Assembly: GCF_021134715.1 (NCBI RefSeq)
Contig: NC_060018.1
Span: forward strand, 12,665,501-12,729,500
Reading direction: 5' to 3'
Source of the DNA: Daphnia pulex
Lineage: Eukaryota; Arthropoda; Branchiopoda; Diplostraca; Daphniidae
Length of the DNA: 64,000 nucleotides
The position numbers were made by a program, and so were the translations under genes. This document shows, piece after piece, positions 9,004-21,800 of the stretch; the first letter of the stretch is position 1, and each line of letters starts with the position of its first letter. Below the pieces are notes generated by a model, which saw only the letters and a list, made by a program, of their open reading frames with translations, made no database searches and was not told the DNA's origin.

Positions 9004-11687
9004 TTAACTGCTAACAGGAGGACGATGGACATAAATTCGACTGCATCCACTAGCTAAAACAGGGGCGGATGGATGAAAAACATTGACGATCGGGCTAACA
9101 GAAGTTTCTCGTTTTTCAAAACTATGAAGAATTTCACAATTTGGGACACTCAACATATCAATCTAAAATATTCGCAATTGTAAATAAGTTTAAGAATTAT
9201 GCTTATCAAGTTACACTTACACTTTCGTCTGATCCGGTAGCAATACATACATCATCACGGAGTGGATGCCAAATGGCACGGCTCAGTACGATATTCCTTT
9301 GAGAGAGCGTTGAATTCCAATTTGTTAAACCTAAGAAAAATGTTTAGCGCTTGACTTAAAACAAATTTATAATTTAAAAAAAAAATACGTTTGGCAACCC
9401 CTTCATGAAGGTCGTATACTTCAACAACATTCTTTCCGGTTATTAAGGCATACTCGCCGGCCAATGGAGAAAAGAAAGAACCACTAATCCGGGAACCAAT
9501 CAATGGAAAACTTAGAACTGGATTAGTGAATCCGTCAATGTCCGACAAATTTGGCTGGACATTGCGCAGATCAAAGACGCCTACTTCACTGTAAAACAAC
9601 AATTAAAAAAAAACAATAGAATTTCACCAATTAAATTAATTGCATAGTTTGTGCACGTACCCATTAACAGAACCGGCCATTATGAGATTCTCATTCAATG
9701 GGTGATGGCTAAGACCGACAATTTTTCCGTTGAAACATTTAAATCGCTGTTCTCCAATGGTTGGCAAAATACGCATGTCAACAGTCACCACTTGTCCGTC
9801 GGCTTAAAACAAAACGCAAAGCATTAACTACTGTAAAAAATTCAAACCAAGTATACTTGGCTAACCTCGTGACACAATCAGCGTTGATGGACCTTTCTGC
9901 AGGTGACAGGTAGGAAATACATTTTTGGAAGATTCAGAAGTATTGTAAATCTAAAAAAGAGGACGAGTTTAAGTAACATAAATAAGCACATTTAGCTTAA
10001 GCAAAACCTCATCAAAAACTTCGGAACGGAAATCTAAAAGACGTACAAATCCATCTTGTCCCGTAGAAAATAGCCGCAACGGATTGAATTTATCAAACGA
10101 CAAGCCAGTCACACGAGAATTGTGGACATCATAAGCTCTACTTCTTCGAAAATCAGTCTCATGGTCGATATCCCAAAACCCTGTGAAATCAAAAATATTA
10201 TTTCAACCACTGGAAGATTATCAAATTAAAAATCCTGCCTAGAGTTCCAGAAACGTTAGCTGAGGCGAGAATCAACCTCGTAGGATTTGGATGCCATGTC
10301 ATTGAAGTAATCATACGATTTCCAGTTGAAGAAAGACTAGAAATGCCATCATCGGATAATTGTAAAGTCTTCATCAATTGTACAAACTCTTGCAAGTCGT
10401 TCGGCATCGACACCCTTTCATAGGAATCGCCATTTTCCAAGAACGGAATTATTCCTCTGACAAAATCTGAAGATTCATCAACTGAGCTTTGATCCGCATA
10501 CGTGTTTTTCAGTGTCATTGTGGCACCTATAAAGATTTAACGTGAGGAGTGGTCAATTCAAAGTAATTCACAAGCATTACCTGTTGCATTTGAATCAAAC
10601 TCGTTGTTAAACATTTCATCAGATTTTAAGTCATCCTTAGTGGAACTTTCCGTCACTGGAATTACTTTATCACGGTTCCTTCTTGAGCGCAGCTTCATCT
10701 TGCAAGGTTGGTTACACATCTCTAGCAAAGACTCGTTCGACCTAGAAATAAGCTGAAATTAGCCAATTATTTGATCCGACAGATAAACCTCGCTTACACA
10801 TCCAGCATGGAAGAGTCCGAAACTGAAGAATCCGACGGGCTAGAAGCGATCGATTCATTTTCTTGTAGGCTAGCATTAAAACGACATTTCTTTCAGAATT
10901 CCATTATCTACAATACTAAATTAAATAAATCTAATACCCATAAAATGTTGTTGATTTTCGTACCCTTGATGACGTCCTAGCTGGAAGACTTTTCTTCCTG
11001 TATAAACATATTACATTGGAAATGCTAACTGTCGCTTTTTGGTATTTTATAACTTACTTTTCAACCTTCGCCTTTTTAGGTCGACTCTCCCCGCTTTTGG
11101 GTCGACCGCGTTTGACTGGAACGTCATTCCTAATGATTACATACACACATATTAGAAAAGAGTCGAGATTTAAATTAAATTTGTTGTAATACTCATCAAT
11201 ATCTTCTTTAACTTCATCCACCTTTCTTTTTCTTTGATTAGGGAGCACATCTAGAAACTCTTGTTTGGCATCACCAAACTTAAGCATTTCAAACATTTTT
11301 TTCCTTTCCTCAATATTCTTCTGAACTTCGAGTTCATATTCAGATATCCCTCTATTTTTCTTTTTCGCTGGTTGAGATTTTACTACTTCCTCATCATCCA
11401 CCTCAGCATGGGATCGCTTTTTGGCAACTGCTGCATTGCGCCTTGGTTTTCCACTTCTTTGTGCACTGTTTTGTTCATAGGAAAAGCAGGGCAATTGTTT
11501 CGATGCAGCCAAGTTGTTTGTCTAAGAAACAACAAATATTAAAAACACATAATCACAAGATACCGGCTTTGAAGAATACCTTTGACCTGGTTACAATTAC
11601 TCTTCGATTATTTTGTTCAGGACTTCCAAGGGGAATATTCTTTTCTTCAATACGATCACCGACCTTCACATCAATAAAATCCTCCAT
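9004..11687 (-). CDS. WDR76/CMR1-like WD-repeat protein
   Basis: Thirteen exons can be joined in one frame for 642 residues: 11687-11580, 11521-11193, 11129-11058, 10993-10964, 10869-10798, 10741-10581, 10526-10239, 10180-10008, 9950-9866, 9802-9661, 9588-9389, 9330-9221, 9162-9004. The N-terminal third is basic and Lys-rich (AVAKKRSHAEVD, VKRGRPKSGESRPKKAK) and contains ISEYELEVQKNIEERKKM, like the start of WDR76/CMR1 proteins. The rest forms WD repeats (ITSMTWHPNPTRLILASA, GFWDIDHETDFRRS, VTGLSFDKFNPLRLFSTG, SRAIWHPLRDD). That family binds damaged or modified chromatin and acts in the nucleus; function here is inferred. The length matches the family. Exon 10993-10964 uses the second of two nearby acceptors to keep frame. 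DDB2 is the main alternative. Confidence 0.78.
10181..10238 (-). other. Apparent GC-AG intron in the WDR76-like gene
   Basis: The frame SGTL/GFWDID is restored only if the intron starts GCAGGA (after CTCTAG) and ends TTTCACAG. No GT donor in the area preserves the WD repeat. All other introns of this gene fit GT-AG. Confidence 0.6.
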
Positions 11688-11693
11688 GTCACC

Positions 11694-12904
11694 CTTAAAA
11701 TCACAAAGTACATTATTAAAAAATGTGAAAACAAAAATTGTATGACACATGATAAAGTTTGGCTAGAAGACAATACATAATTCAATTATCTATCTTATTA
11801 TTGAAAATTAATTGTTTCATTTTCATTTGTACAGACTTGCGTTCGTTAATAGACTTGTGGAATCTAATTTAAACTTACAGAAAATTGTTTCCTCCTCGTC
11901 ACGTAAGCACTCATCAACAACTAAAGTATTTCTGAGACAAAGGAGTTTCAAAATGCAGATGAAACCCTCTAGCGGGTGTGTACGTCTGATGATTCAGAAA
12001 AGTTTCAACGGTCTGAATCGGTCTGCTGCTGGAATCTGGATGAACTTGAACACCCTCGTCTCTAATTTCTATTAGTCAAGTTATGACTTTTAAAATTTAG
12101 TAGACAAAATCTCGGTGAATTTGGTAAACGCGAAATCTCTAATAGTCACTGCTGCCATGTGTCGTAAACTCGTGACAGTTTAATTTGGGAGGGGGGGATG
12201 GGATCCCTTTCTTCCCCCTTCTTTTCGGTTAATCTTTTTTCTACTAGTTTCTTCCGGTTTCTCCTCGTGGACAACTGGACAGTAAAATAGTAAAATGGGA
12301 CCAAAATTCCGGCAGGGGTGGGGGTACGAAAGAGAAAAATATGCTAATTGGCATGGAAAAACCTACCAAACCTCATTATTTTTGTTTGTTTGGTTTTGTT
12401 CTGTTTTGTTTGTTTAAAAAAAAAAAAAATTTATTCATTTAAGTTTTCAAAGCGAAATTAATGAATTAAAGCGCCGTGACTATTCAAACCACACAGCATG
12501 CATAGTATAGCTTGATTATAACATTAATCCAAGCCAACTATTTCTTATTTCAGCTTCGTTACGATGATAATACCTTTATAATTACACAGCAACATACAAT
12601 TTTAGGTGCATCTGTGCTTCGTTTTTGACCTACATAATGAAAAAGTGATAAAAATTCGTAAACAGTTGATTGACTTTGAACCCTACACGCTCTACTTCTT
12701 GACAACCAAACATCTAGTATACAGTGATAACCAGATATTGATTACAGAAACCATTTCAGCCGTTCGGTGATCTTTGATTAATAACAATATCTAGGGTTAC
12801 ATAAGGTGTTAACTGTTAATGTCAATTCACCTACCAACCTTAAAAGATTGGGTGTTTTACTCCTGGTGAAAAACTTTATTTAACTTAAGTGTAGCTTTTG
12901 CAAA
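11694..12904. other. Intergenic region between divergent genes
   Basis: The WDR76-like gene and the first cotransporter gene point away from each other. A good acceptor (TTTTAAG) just before the WDR76-like ATG suggests an upstream 5' exon. A minus-strand frame of about 50 codons at roughly 11880-12075, followed by a GTAAGT donor, may be that exon or chance. The rest is AT-rich with homopolymer runs near 12190 and 12415; no gene is supported. Confidence 0.5.
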
Positions 12905-15900
12905 ATGGATAATGAGGCGTTTGAAAATAGTGTTTCTAAATCTTCACTCGAGGTAATGCCAATTTAATTCCGACAATTTTTAAAGATAATGTGTGTAAGA
13001 CTGAAAGGGAATATATTTATTCTTAACTAGAATATTAAGTATTCACTTTCGGTTTAAATATAGCATTAATGCGTTGACACACTGTGCGAAAGTAACTTCT
13101 AACCGAATTTTAATTTAACCCAGTTTGATAAACAGTAGTACCCTGTAAGCATGAATGCAAAGAGCAAAAGATCTTATCATTCTAATCGTGGTAGAAAAAC
13201 AACACAAACTTTGAACGTATGAAAAATAAATCAAGTGGTTGTCAGGGAAGATAAATTAGGTACATTTAATTGATAACTACCGACACACATGGCATAAATA
13301 ACGATGCACTGGGATTCATAAGGCACTCAAATTGGACCTTTTGGTTCGCTGTAACTTTTACAAATTTGAGCGAATGACAAACTTGACTAATTAATCGAAT
13401 TTATTGTACTAGGAAAGACGAAAAAGTTCGGTAAGGAAGGTCGAGAACCACCGACGGATTACGCTGGCCACCATCACATCCGGCGTCGTCATGGACACCA
13501 GCGCAAATGATGTAAGGACGAAAATGATCTGACACAAAACAAATCAATACTCTTTAATGATGTGTTATTTCCTGCATGTGTGTTCCTACAGCCTGTCAAT
13601 AGAAACCATCCGGCAGACACTATAACATCGGTTGCTTCTATGACTTTCACCGCAAATCCAAGTCGAAAAATCAGTCGTGATGCTGCACCTCATATCGACA
13701 ACTATAGAACAGGTTACAAGACTCAACTTTCATTAACTCGACCAACACTGCCGGAATTATACGATCCTACTGGAAATGGCCAGGTAACTGCCAACTGGTG
13801 CAGTGTGTTCACATCTTTTAAATGGTGATTAACAAATTTAATTGTTTAATAAAATGGTAGGACCCAGTTGAGAAGAGAGCGGATCCCACCAATCAGGATA
13901 ATTTGAACCGCGACAAGTTCGGCTGGATCGAAGGAGTTTTAATCCGCAACATGATGAGTATTTGGGGTGTCATGCTCTTTCTCAGGCTCTCCTGGGTGGT
14001 GGGACAAGCGGGAATAGGTAATTCTTGTTACAATAAATTCGTTAAAAGTAATTAATGAAAGAATTAAAAATATAGGGGAAACTTTGGTTATCATTGCAAT
14101 TTCAACCTTTATCACTTTGGTAACGGCCTTATCCATGTCCGCCATATCAACCAACGGAGAAATAGGAGGAGGTATGAACTTGATAACAAACAAAAAATAT
14201 TGTTACGTGTTACTTAACACAATTTTCGCTTTTAACAGGTGGAACCTACTTTGTCATGTAAATCTTACAGTTTCAAATTATTAAAGATATGCTGCAAAAC
14301 ATGAAACAACATGAAAATGAATTTACCGTCAAACAGGTCGAGAATATTGGGTCCAGAATTTGGTGGATCCATCGGAATCATCTTTGCTATCGCCAACGCG
14401 ATGGATTGCTCTCTTAACGTCGTCGGTTTCGCTCAAGCCGTGCAGGACATGATGATGGAATACGGCGGAGTAATTATTGTCGATGGAGGACTGAACGACA
14501 TTCGGATCATCGGCACCCTCACTTTGATATTCATTTGCGCAATCTGCGGTCTTGGAGCCAAATATGAAACAAAGGTTACACTTTTAAACAATTTGACCTT
14601 ATTCAAATAAGCAAACAAAATCATTTCTATCAACAGATGAAGGATGTCATGTTTATCATCATGTTGGCCTCGTTAACTAATTTTATTACTGGGAGTATTA
14701 TGGGGCCTTCTTCCGAGGCGGAAGAAGCAAGAGGATTCATTGGCTATAGCAGTATGGATTAACATTACAAAATTCTTCATTTTGAAAGTACTAAATGGTA
14801 AACAATTTTTGAATCGCAGTTGATTTGCTCAACGAAAACTGGAAACCATCTTACACCATTACCAGTGGACAGATGCAGAATTTCATTTCCGTTTTCTCCG
14901 TCTATTTTCCGGCCAGTATCGGAATCCTCGCCGGAGCTAACGTTTCTGGTGACTTGAGGGTATACTGAAACACAAAACAATTCAAAGATTAGTACAGTAT
15001 AATATTTCCCTTTTTAAAATTAGGACCCAAACAAAGCTATTCCCAAAGGGACGATATTAGCCATCATCATATGCAGTATTTCCTACGCCGGAGTAGCTAT
15101 CATTTGTGCTGCCACGGTTACCCGCGCAGGTAAATTGTTACTTCATAAACTAATAACACCAAAGTAAAATGTCAATATTATTTCATTACCTGACAGCTAC
15201 TGGATTTGTCGAGGACCTGCAAAATGGTACAAACTTGAATTGCAATGATACAATCGAATGCAATTATGGACTGTACTATGATTATCAGGTAATTAAACTT
15301 TCCAGATGATAAAAAATGTAAGTCGTAACAATTTGATCAAACAGGCGATGGCGCTAGTTTCTGCGTTTGCTCCTCTCAACTACGTGGGATGTTTTGCCGC
15401 CACTTTAAGTTCAGCCCTTTCGGATTTTGTTTCTTGTCCGGCCTTGCTTGAAGTCATCGCTGCGGATAAGCTCTATCCTTACTGGATGGTCGGATTTTGG
15501 GGGAAAGGATACGGACCATCAAAACAGCCACTCCGGGCGTTTGCTTTCACTTTCGTGTTGGCATTAGCCTTCGTACTTATTGGTAATTCATAATTAAGAT
15601 CAATTATTTTTCATGTTTCTTACATTTACTGCATTTCTCAGCCGAACTCGACATGATTGCGCTACTCATTTCCAACTTTTTCCTCGCCACGTTCGCCCTG
15701 ATGAACTTTTCGACATTTCACGTTAGTTTAATCAAACCTATCGGCTGGCGACCTACGTTTAAAGTATGTAATTAGACTTGATCACCTGATTACAGCTTAA
15801 ACAATTAACATAATAATGTGTTTTTACCTTTAGTATTACAACACTTGGCTGAGTCTGTTGACAGGACTCTTGTCAATCGCATCCATGATCCTCATCAGTC

Positions 15901-17862
15901 TTCCCATAGCGTTGATAACGATAGCTATTGTTCTCTTCTTCTACTTGGTCGTTCTTTACCGAAGTCCAGGTAAGGAAACAATTTATTCACAATTAATATA
16001 GGAACTAATACATTTGATGTTTTTCCAAAGAGGTGAACTGGGGATCGTCTACCCAAGCACAAACTTATCGCGCCGCTCTAACGAGTATTCAACAACTCGT
16101 TCACATCGAGGAACACGTTAAGAATTACAGGCCACAAATTTTGGTACTAACGGGACTCCCCAACACTCGTCCTGCTCTGGTTGACTTTGCCTATCTCATC
16201 TGTAAAAATAATTCCCTGATGGTCTGTGGAAATGTTGTCGAGGTATATGGACGTTTTCAAACCTCCAATTCAATGGCTTTACTAATTGAATTTGACTAAT
16301 CTACAGGAAAGATTAACATTTGAAATGCGCTCCAATCTACAACAAAAAGCTTATCGATACCTGCGATTCACCAACATCAAGGGATTCTGTTCTGTTGCGG
16401 ATAATTCAAATCTTCACACTGGCGTGGCTGCTATGCTGGGTCTCACCGGAGTCGGAAAAGTGAAGCCCAACATCTTGATGATGGGTTACAAAAACGATTG
16501 GTTAACCTGCGACAGAAATGCACTGGATCAATACGTGTTGACTATACAGTTAGTTTCACGTGCTTAATTAATTTTTTAAATAAATGTTGACAATGATTAT
16601 AAATTTAACAGTACGGGATTCGAAATGAACGTGTCTGTGGCCATCCTTCGTCTCAAAGAAGGATTAGACTGCTCGGGAATAATTGCCGACATCGACGATT
16701 TGATTTTGAAAGCTCCTACCAAAAAGGCCAAAGAAAATTCCACAGTTAATGGTAAGCCAAAATAGGTTCCACTCTGCTGCTACGCTATAAAATAAATTCC
16801 TTTATACATTTACGACAACCAAATGTGACAGTCGAAACCGTAGTGTCTACTACTACAATTCAAATTGAAATTCGACCCGCTAAGGAAGGAGGGACCAAGA
16901 AAGACAAGAAGAAAAAGAAAAACAAGTTGGAACAGAAAATTTCATTGAGGTACATCGCGAAACCAAATACTAGATTTACTTTCCTCACTATTGTGTCTTT
17001 ACAGAGATCCTACCGGAAACCCACTGCCAAAAAGCGTACTCAACAGCATTATCTTATTCCAAAGAAAACAGAAGAAAGATACAATCGACATCTGGTGGCT
17101 AAGTGACGATGGAGGTATTTAACTTAAACCTAATTACATTTTATCTTTGATTTATGGCATTTTACGATTGCAGGATTGACTCTACTTCTACCGGTCATTA
17201 TTAACAGACGATCGAACTGGTCGGAAACTAAATTAAGAATATTCTGCACGGCGTCTGGTGTTCACGAACTGGAAAATGAACAGAAAGGGTATATGAATCA
17301 AATTTCTATTTGAGAAAGGATTGCCTAATAAAATAATCAATTTAGGATGGCGATTTTGCTGTCCAAATTTCGCATCGATTACTCCGATCTAGTGATAATT
17401 ACTGACGTTGACGAAGCTCCCAAAAGTAAAACAAAAAAGTGGTTTGATGGCCTGATTCGACCTTTCCTACAACCAGGGACTAACGGTACTCAGTTTCAAC
17501 TGAACCTATTGAAACAACAATAAACTAAAAATGTCTTTTACAGGGCCTCACATAACGGAAGGGGAACTCGAAGCTTACCAATATAAAACAGATCGTTACC
17601 TCCGACTGAGGGAGTTACTCCTGGATCACTCTTCGGACTCGAACTTGGTCGTTATGTAAGTAGCTAAAGTTGACCTATTTTTTAAAGTAATCAAGCGATG
17701 CTAACTTTTAAATCAATTACAAATAGGACCTTACCGATACCCCGAAAAGGAGCGTTTAGTGCCCCACTTTACATGGCTTGGTTGGAAGCACTCACTGCTA
17801 ATATGCCACCGTTCATGCTCGTCCGCGGAAATCAAACATCTGTTTTGACATTTTATTCTTGA
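12905..17862 (+). CDS. Na-K-Cl cotransporter (SLC12 family), paralog A
   Basis: Twenty-three exons join to 1040 codons: 12905-12952, 13413-13511, 13592-13783, 13861-14017, 14076-14171, 14239-14257, 14337-14574, 14637-14751, 14820-14959, 15024-15129, 15197-15288, 15345-15582, 15642-15763, 15834-15969, 16031-16242, 16307-16548, 16612-16751, 16832-16949, 17005-17114, 17174-17288, 17346-17485, 17544-17655, 17727-17862. The product is a twelve-helix plasma-membrane symporter moving Na, K and 2 Cl inward. Seen: the N-terminal PHIDNYRT...RPTLPELYD motif next to the kinase-regulated threonines of the family, [19 protein letters not shown] at helix 1, [11 protein letters not shown], an N-glycosylated-looking loop, [13 protein letters not shown] after helix 12, and a Lys-rich C-terminal insert. 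The start was chosen from MDNEAFEN, matching the second paralog. NCC-type selectivity cannot be excluded. Confidence 0.93.
14239..14257 (+). CDS. 19-nt microexon of paralog A
   Basis: The exon reads GTGGAACCTACTTTGTCAT between TTTAACAG and GTAAAT, encoding GTYFV within the conserved GGGTYF motif. The same 19-nt exon size is kept in paralog B (19972-19990). It follows a 96-nt exon for membrane helix 2. Confidence 0.9.
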
Positions 17863-18832
17863 GAACGTTTAAAAAAGATACTGATTATGAAATTGGTTTT
17901 AATTGAATTCGTCAAATAAACCCTTGAAAATCCAGAGATGATTTAAACATTTCCACAGAATTCTTTCATCAGGATTTAAAAAGAATCTCTTTCAGAAAAA
18001 TGAATTGTTTAACCAAGAAGTTGTGAGAAGAAATTCCTGTGTAGCAGTTTTATAGATAGCCTATAACTCTATAAATAGATGACCCGAGACTCGTACTTCA
18101 TCTATCCTAAAAAAATAATTGGTAATGAGATTTCAAACAAATACGCGCTTAAAAGCTTAAACAAGTAATATAGTTTATCTATATAAAAACGGTTTTTGAA
18201 TAGACAGCAAATAATAACGCAGTCGTGGGAAGAAATCCTAGTCACGGTGTAGCAGTCAGTTTACTTTTAGTTTGATCAAAAACCCTAGACACGTATGGCA
18301 TCTCCCCTTACTACAGTTGATTCGGTAACTCCTCAACGTGCTGGGCATACCCTAGCAAGTTTTCTCCCAGCAATTATTGGCAGTGCGATCCCTATCACAA
18401 ATGCGGACGTCACTGCCGACAAGATGGGAATTTCTATTAAGGTTTCTATACCCAGTTCACTAATAAAATCTCAGATTCGAACGTCACCCAACTGTCGCAA
18501 TAATAACAACACGATTAAAAAATAGCTTCGAACGCTTGATGCTTATTCAATCGGGTAGCAATTTCAGTTGGAAAGGATGACGTCGCTAATATTTTGAAAA
18601 GGATTCCGTGCCAAAATACGACTCGTTGACGTATAGATCTTTAATGAAAGAACTACTTTTCAAATGTTTCATGCAACATCTGTTTTTATAAAACATCACA
18701 AATTCATAGCTATCTTTGATTGCTGCCATAACGAAGCATCGGCTAGATTTGAACAGATACAGGTAACTATCATTTCCGAATTCTAAACACGCGTCACTGG
18801 CAAAGTTATATAAGCCCACACTTTTCAAATCA
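17863..18832. other. Spacer between cotransporter paralogs
   Basis: AT-rich. An open frame at 18295-18525 (76 codons, plus) has no recognised family and no clear splice context. The promoter of paralog B presumably lies here; an arthropod-type TCAGT initiator occurs near 18258, without other support. Confidence 0.4.
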
Positions 18833-21800
18833 ATGAGCCAAATAACAAACGACGACTCCCAAGAAAAACACACGGAAATAATACTTCCAGCTTTCAGGAA
18901 GCAAAGACAAGCAATGGATAATCCAGCATTTGAAAACGTGAGTATAAAGCAAAGAAATAATACCAATTCATACTTTACTTCAATTAGTGGATGTTGGTCA
19001 TTCAACAGTCAGAGGAAGGCGATGAATCCGGCAAGAAAAAGATGTACACAGCGACTGATGTGCCTGGTCCGCCAGGTAATACGGTCCGTGCTCGAAAGTT
19101 GACACCTAAAATAAACACAAGTTATCGAACGAGTCAGACAGACATTTTACCAACATTGCACGAAATACCTTCCGTGACTGATCTGACTGAAATGAAAGAG
19201 GTAAATGATCCGTTCAATGTCTAACTACAAGCCGATAGTAAATTGTTTCGCAGTCAGGACACATGACGAATGGCAGCAACTTAGAACATGCAGCAGCGGG
19301 ACCTCCAACTTTGATTCAGAAAGGGAAGTCTTCGGCTGCTTCGTTGCGCCAATTAGTGCGAAACATGAGTCGTGATGTCATACCGAATATCGACAATTAT
19401 CGCACGACTTATCAGAGGCAAACGGCAGCCAGACCCAGTTTACACGAACTGTGCAGTCCCACGACACCTGCAGTCAATGAAGAAGTATTACTACGTGATT
19501 TTAGTGAGGTAAGAATTTATCTTGGAACTATGGTATACCTTCAGGAGTTTAGGTATTGTTAACATTTCCGTTACCGACAGGTAGAAGTTGAGGAAGGAGG
19601 CCCTAAACTACCAGAGGATATTGCTAAAGACAATGTGGGAGGACCTGTCAAATTTGGATGGATCGAGGGTGTTTTAATTCGAAACATGATGAGCATTTGG
19701 GGTGTTATGCTTTTCTTACGTCTTTCATGGGTAGTGGCGCAAGCAGGAATAGGTGAGCTAACATTTTCTATTTGCATTAACTTCAATCGATCAAATCAAA
19801 TGAATGTTTGTAGGCGAAACTTTGGTTATTATCGGAATTTCGACGTTCATCACTTTGGTGACGGCCTTGTCCATGTCGGCCATATCAACCAATGGAGAGA
19901 TCGGCGGAGGTAAAATCCATTTTAACCAAAACAATTAATTCTTACATTGATATTTTCTTTGTCCTATTCAGGTGGCACTTATTTCGTGATGTGAATTACT
20001 TGTTCAAAGAATACCGAGAATGAAATGAACTTACTCTGTGAAATTATATAGGTCAAGAGTATTGGGCCCAGAATTTGGTGGATCAATCGGCATCATCTTT
20101 ATCATCGCCAACGCGATGGATTGCGCCCTCAATACAGTTGGTTTCGCTCAAACCGTTTTGGATATGATGAAAACATACGGGGGAGGAATGATCATCGTAG
20201 ACGGAGGTGACAACGACATCCGCATCATAAGTGTCGTCGCCATATTCTTGATCTGCACTGTCTGCGGTCTTGGATCTTATTACGAAACAAAGGTATTGAA
20301 ATATTACAAAAAATTTTTAATTTTTAATTGACAACTTACTATACCTGGGACAGATGAAAAACATCATGTTACTCATTATGCTGATTTCCCTCTCAAATTT
20401 CCTTGCTGGAAGCATTATGGGTCCTTCAGACGAATTGGAACAAGCACAAGGATTTATCGGTTACAGCAGTAAATACCTAACAATCAAAATTAATTATGCA
20501 ATTGTATTAAATTTTTATAAATGTATCACAGTGGAATTACTGAAAGAGAACTGGAATTCAAACTATTTCGTCACTGATGGCCAAATGCAGAATTTCATTT
20601 CCGTGTTTTCCGTTTACTTTCCGGCCTGCATCGGAATTCTTGCCGGAGCTAATGTTTCCGGTGATCTAAAGGTTAAACGATTCCTGTCACATTTCATCAA
20701 ATAGTTTAATGCTTATAATTAAATTCGAAATAGAACCCTAATTCAGCTATCCCCAAAGGAACGATATGGGCCATCATTCTCTGCAGCATAGTTTACGCTG
20801 GAGTAGCCGTAATTTGTGCAGTAACAGTAGCACGACAAGGTACAATAACTGAATTAAAATCAGCTTCGTGGTAATCAATTTAAAATATGTGCAGCTACTG
20901 GACGAGTTGTTGACTTGGCCAATGGAACCTATTTAAACTGCACCTCTTTTACAAACGGCACTAACTGTAAAAGTGGCCTGAATTACGATTATCAGGTATG
21001 CCAAGTCGAATTTTGGAATGTTTGAAATTATGTAATTGATGTCCAAAATCAAATCAGGCGATGTCTTTGGTCTCTGCCTTTGCTCCGCTCAACTATTTGG
21101 GTTGCATCTCGGCTACACTTAGTACAGCTCTCTCGGATTTTGTTTCTTGTCCGGCTCTCATCGAAGCCATGGCGGCTGATAATCTCTATCCCTATTGGAT
21201 GATGGGTTTTATGGGAAAGGGATATGGGAAATCAAAGCAGCCATTACGCGCAATTGCTTTTACTTTCCTGTTATCAGTGGCTTTCATTCTAATAGGTATA
21301 GTTAACGAAAACCAATTATTTTGTTCAAATTAATCCATTGCAAAATTTTTCAGCTAAATTGGACATGATCGCCTTACTGATTTCGGATTTCTTTCTCGCC
21401 ACGTTCGCCCTAATGAATTTTTCAACGTTCCACATCAGCTTGGTCAAACCAATCGGATGGCGACCGACTTTTAAGGTAGGCGGGTTTCAAAATTAAAATA
21501 ACAAATCATTTCAAATATTATAACGATCTCTTTGCAAGTTTAGTATTACAACACTTGGCTAAGTCTCTTGACGGGCATTCTGTCAATCGTCTCCATGATC
21601 CTCGTCAGTCTACCTGGATCGCCGAAATCCGTTTAATGCTAATCTGGCAACCCCGAGCCATTTTTCCGCTTTCTTTATTGTCCTCCCTCTCTTTAGCCCT
21701 TCTTTTTCCCTCTGACTTCTTCGCCTGCTCTATAGCGTGGTGGAGCTGTCAGAGCCCGAAACGACACATTTCTTAGTTTAAAGTTCTTTCATGGTCCTCG

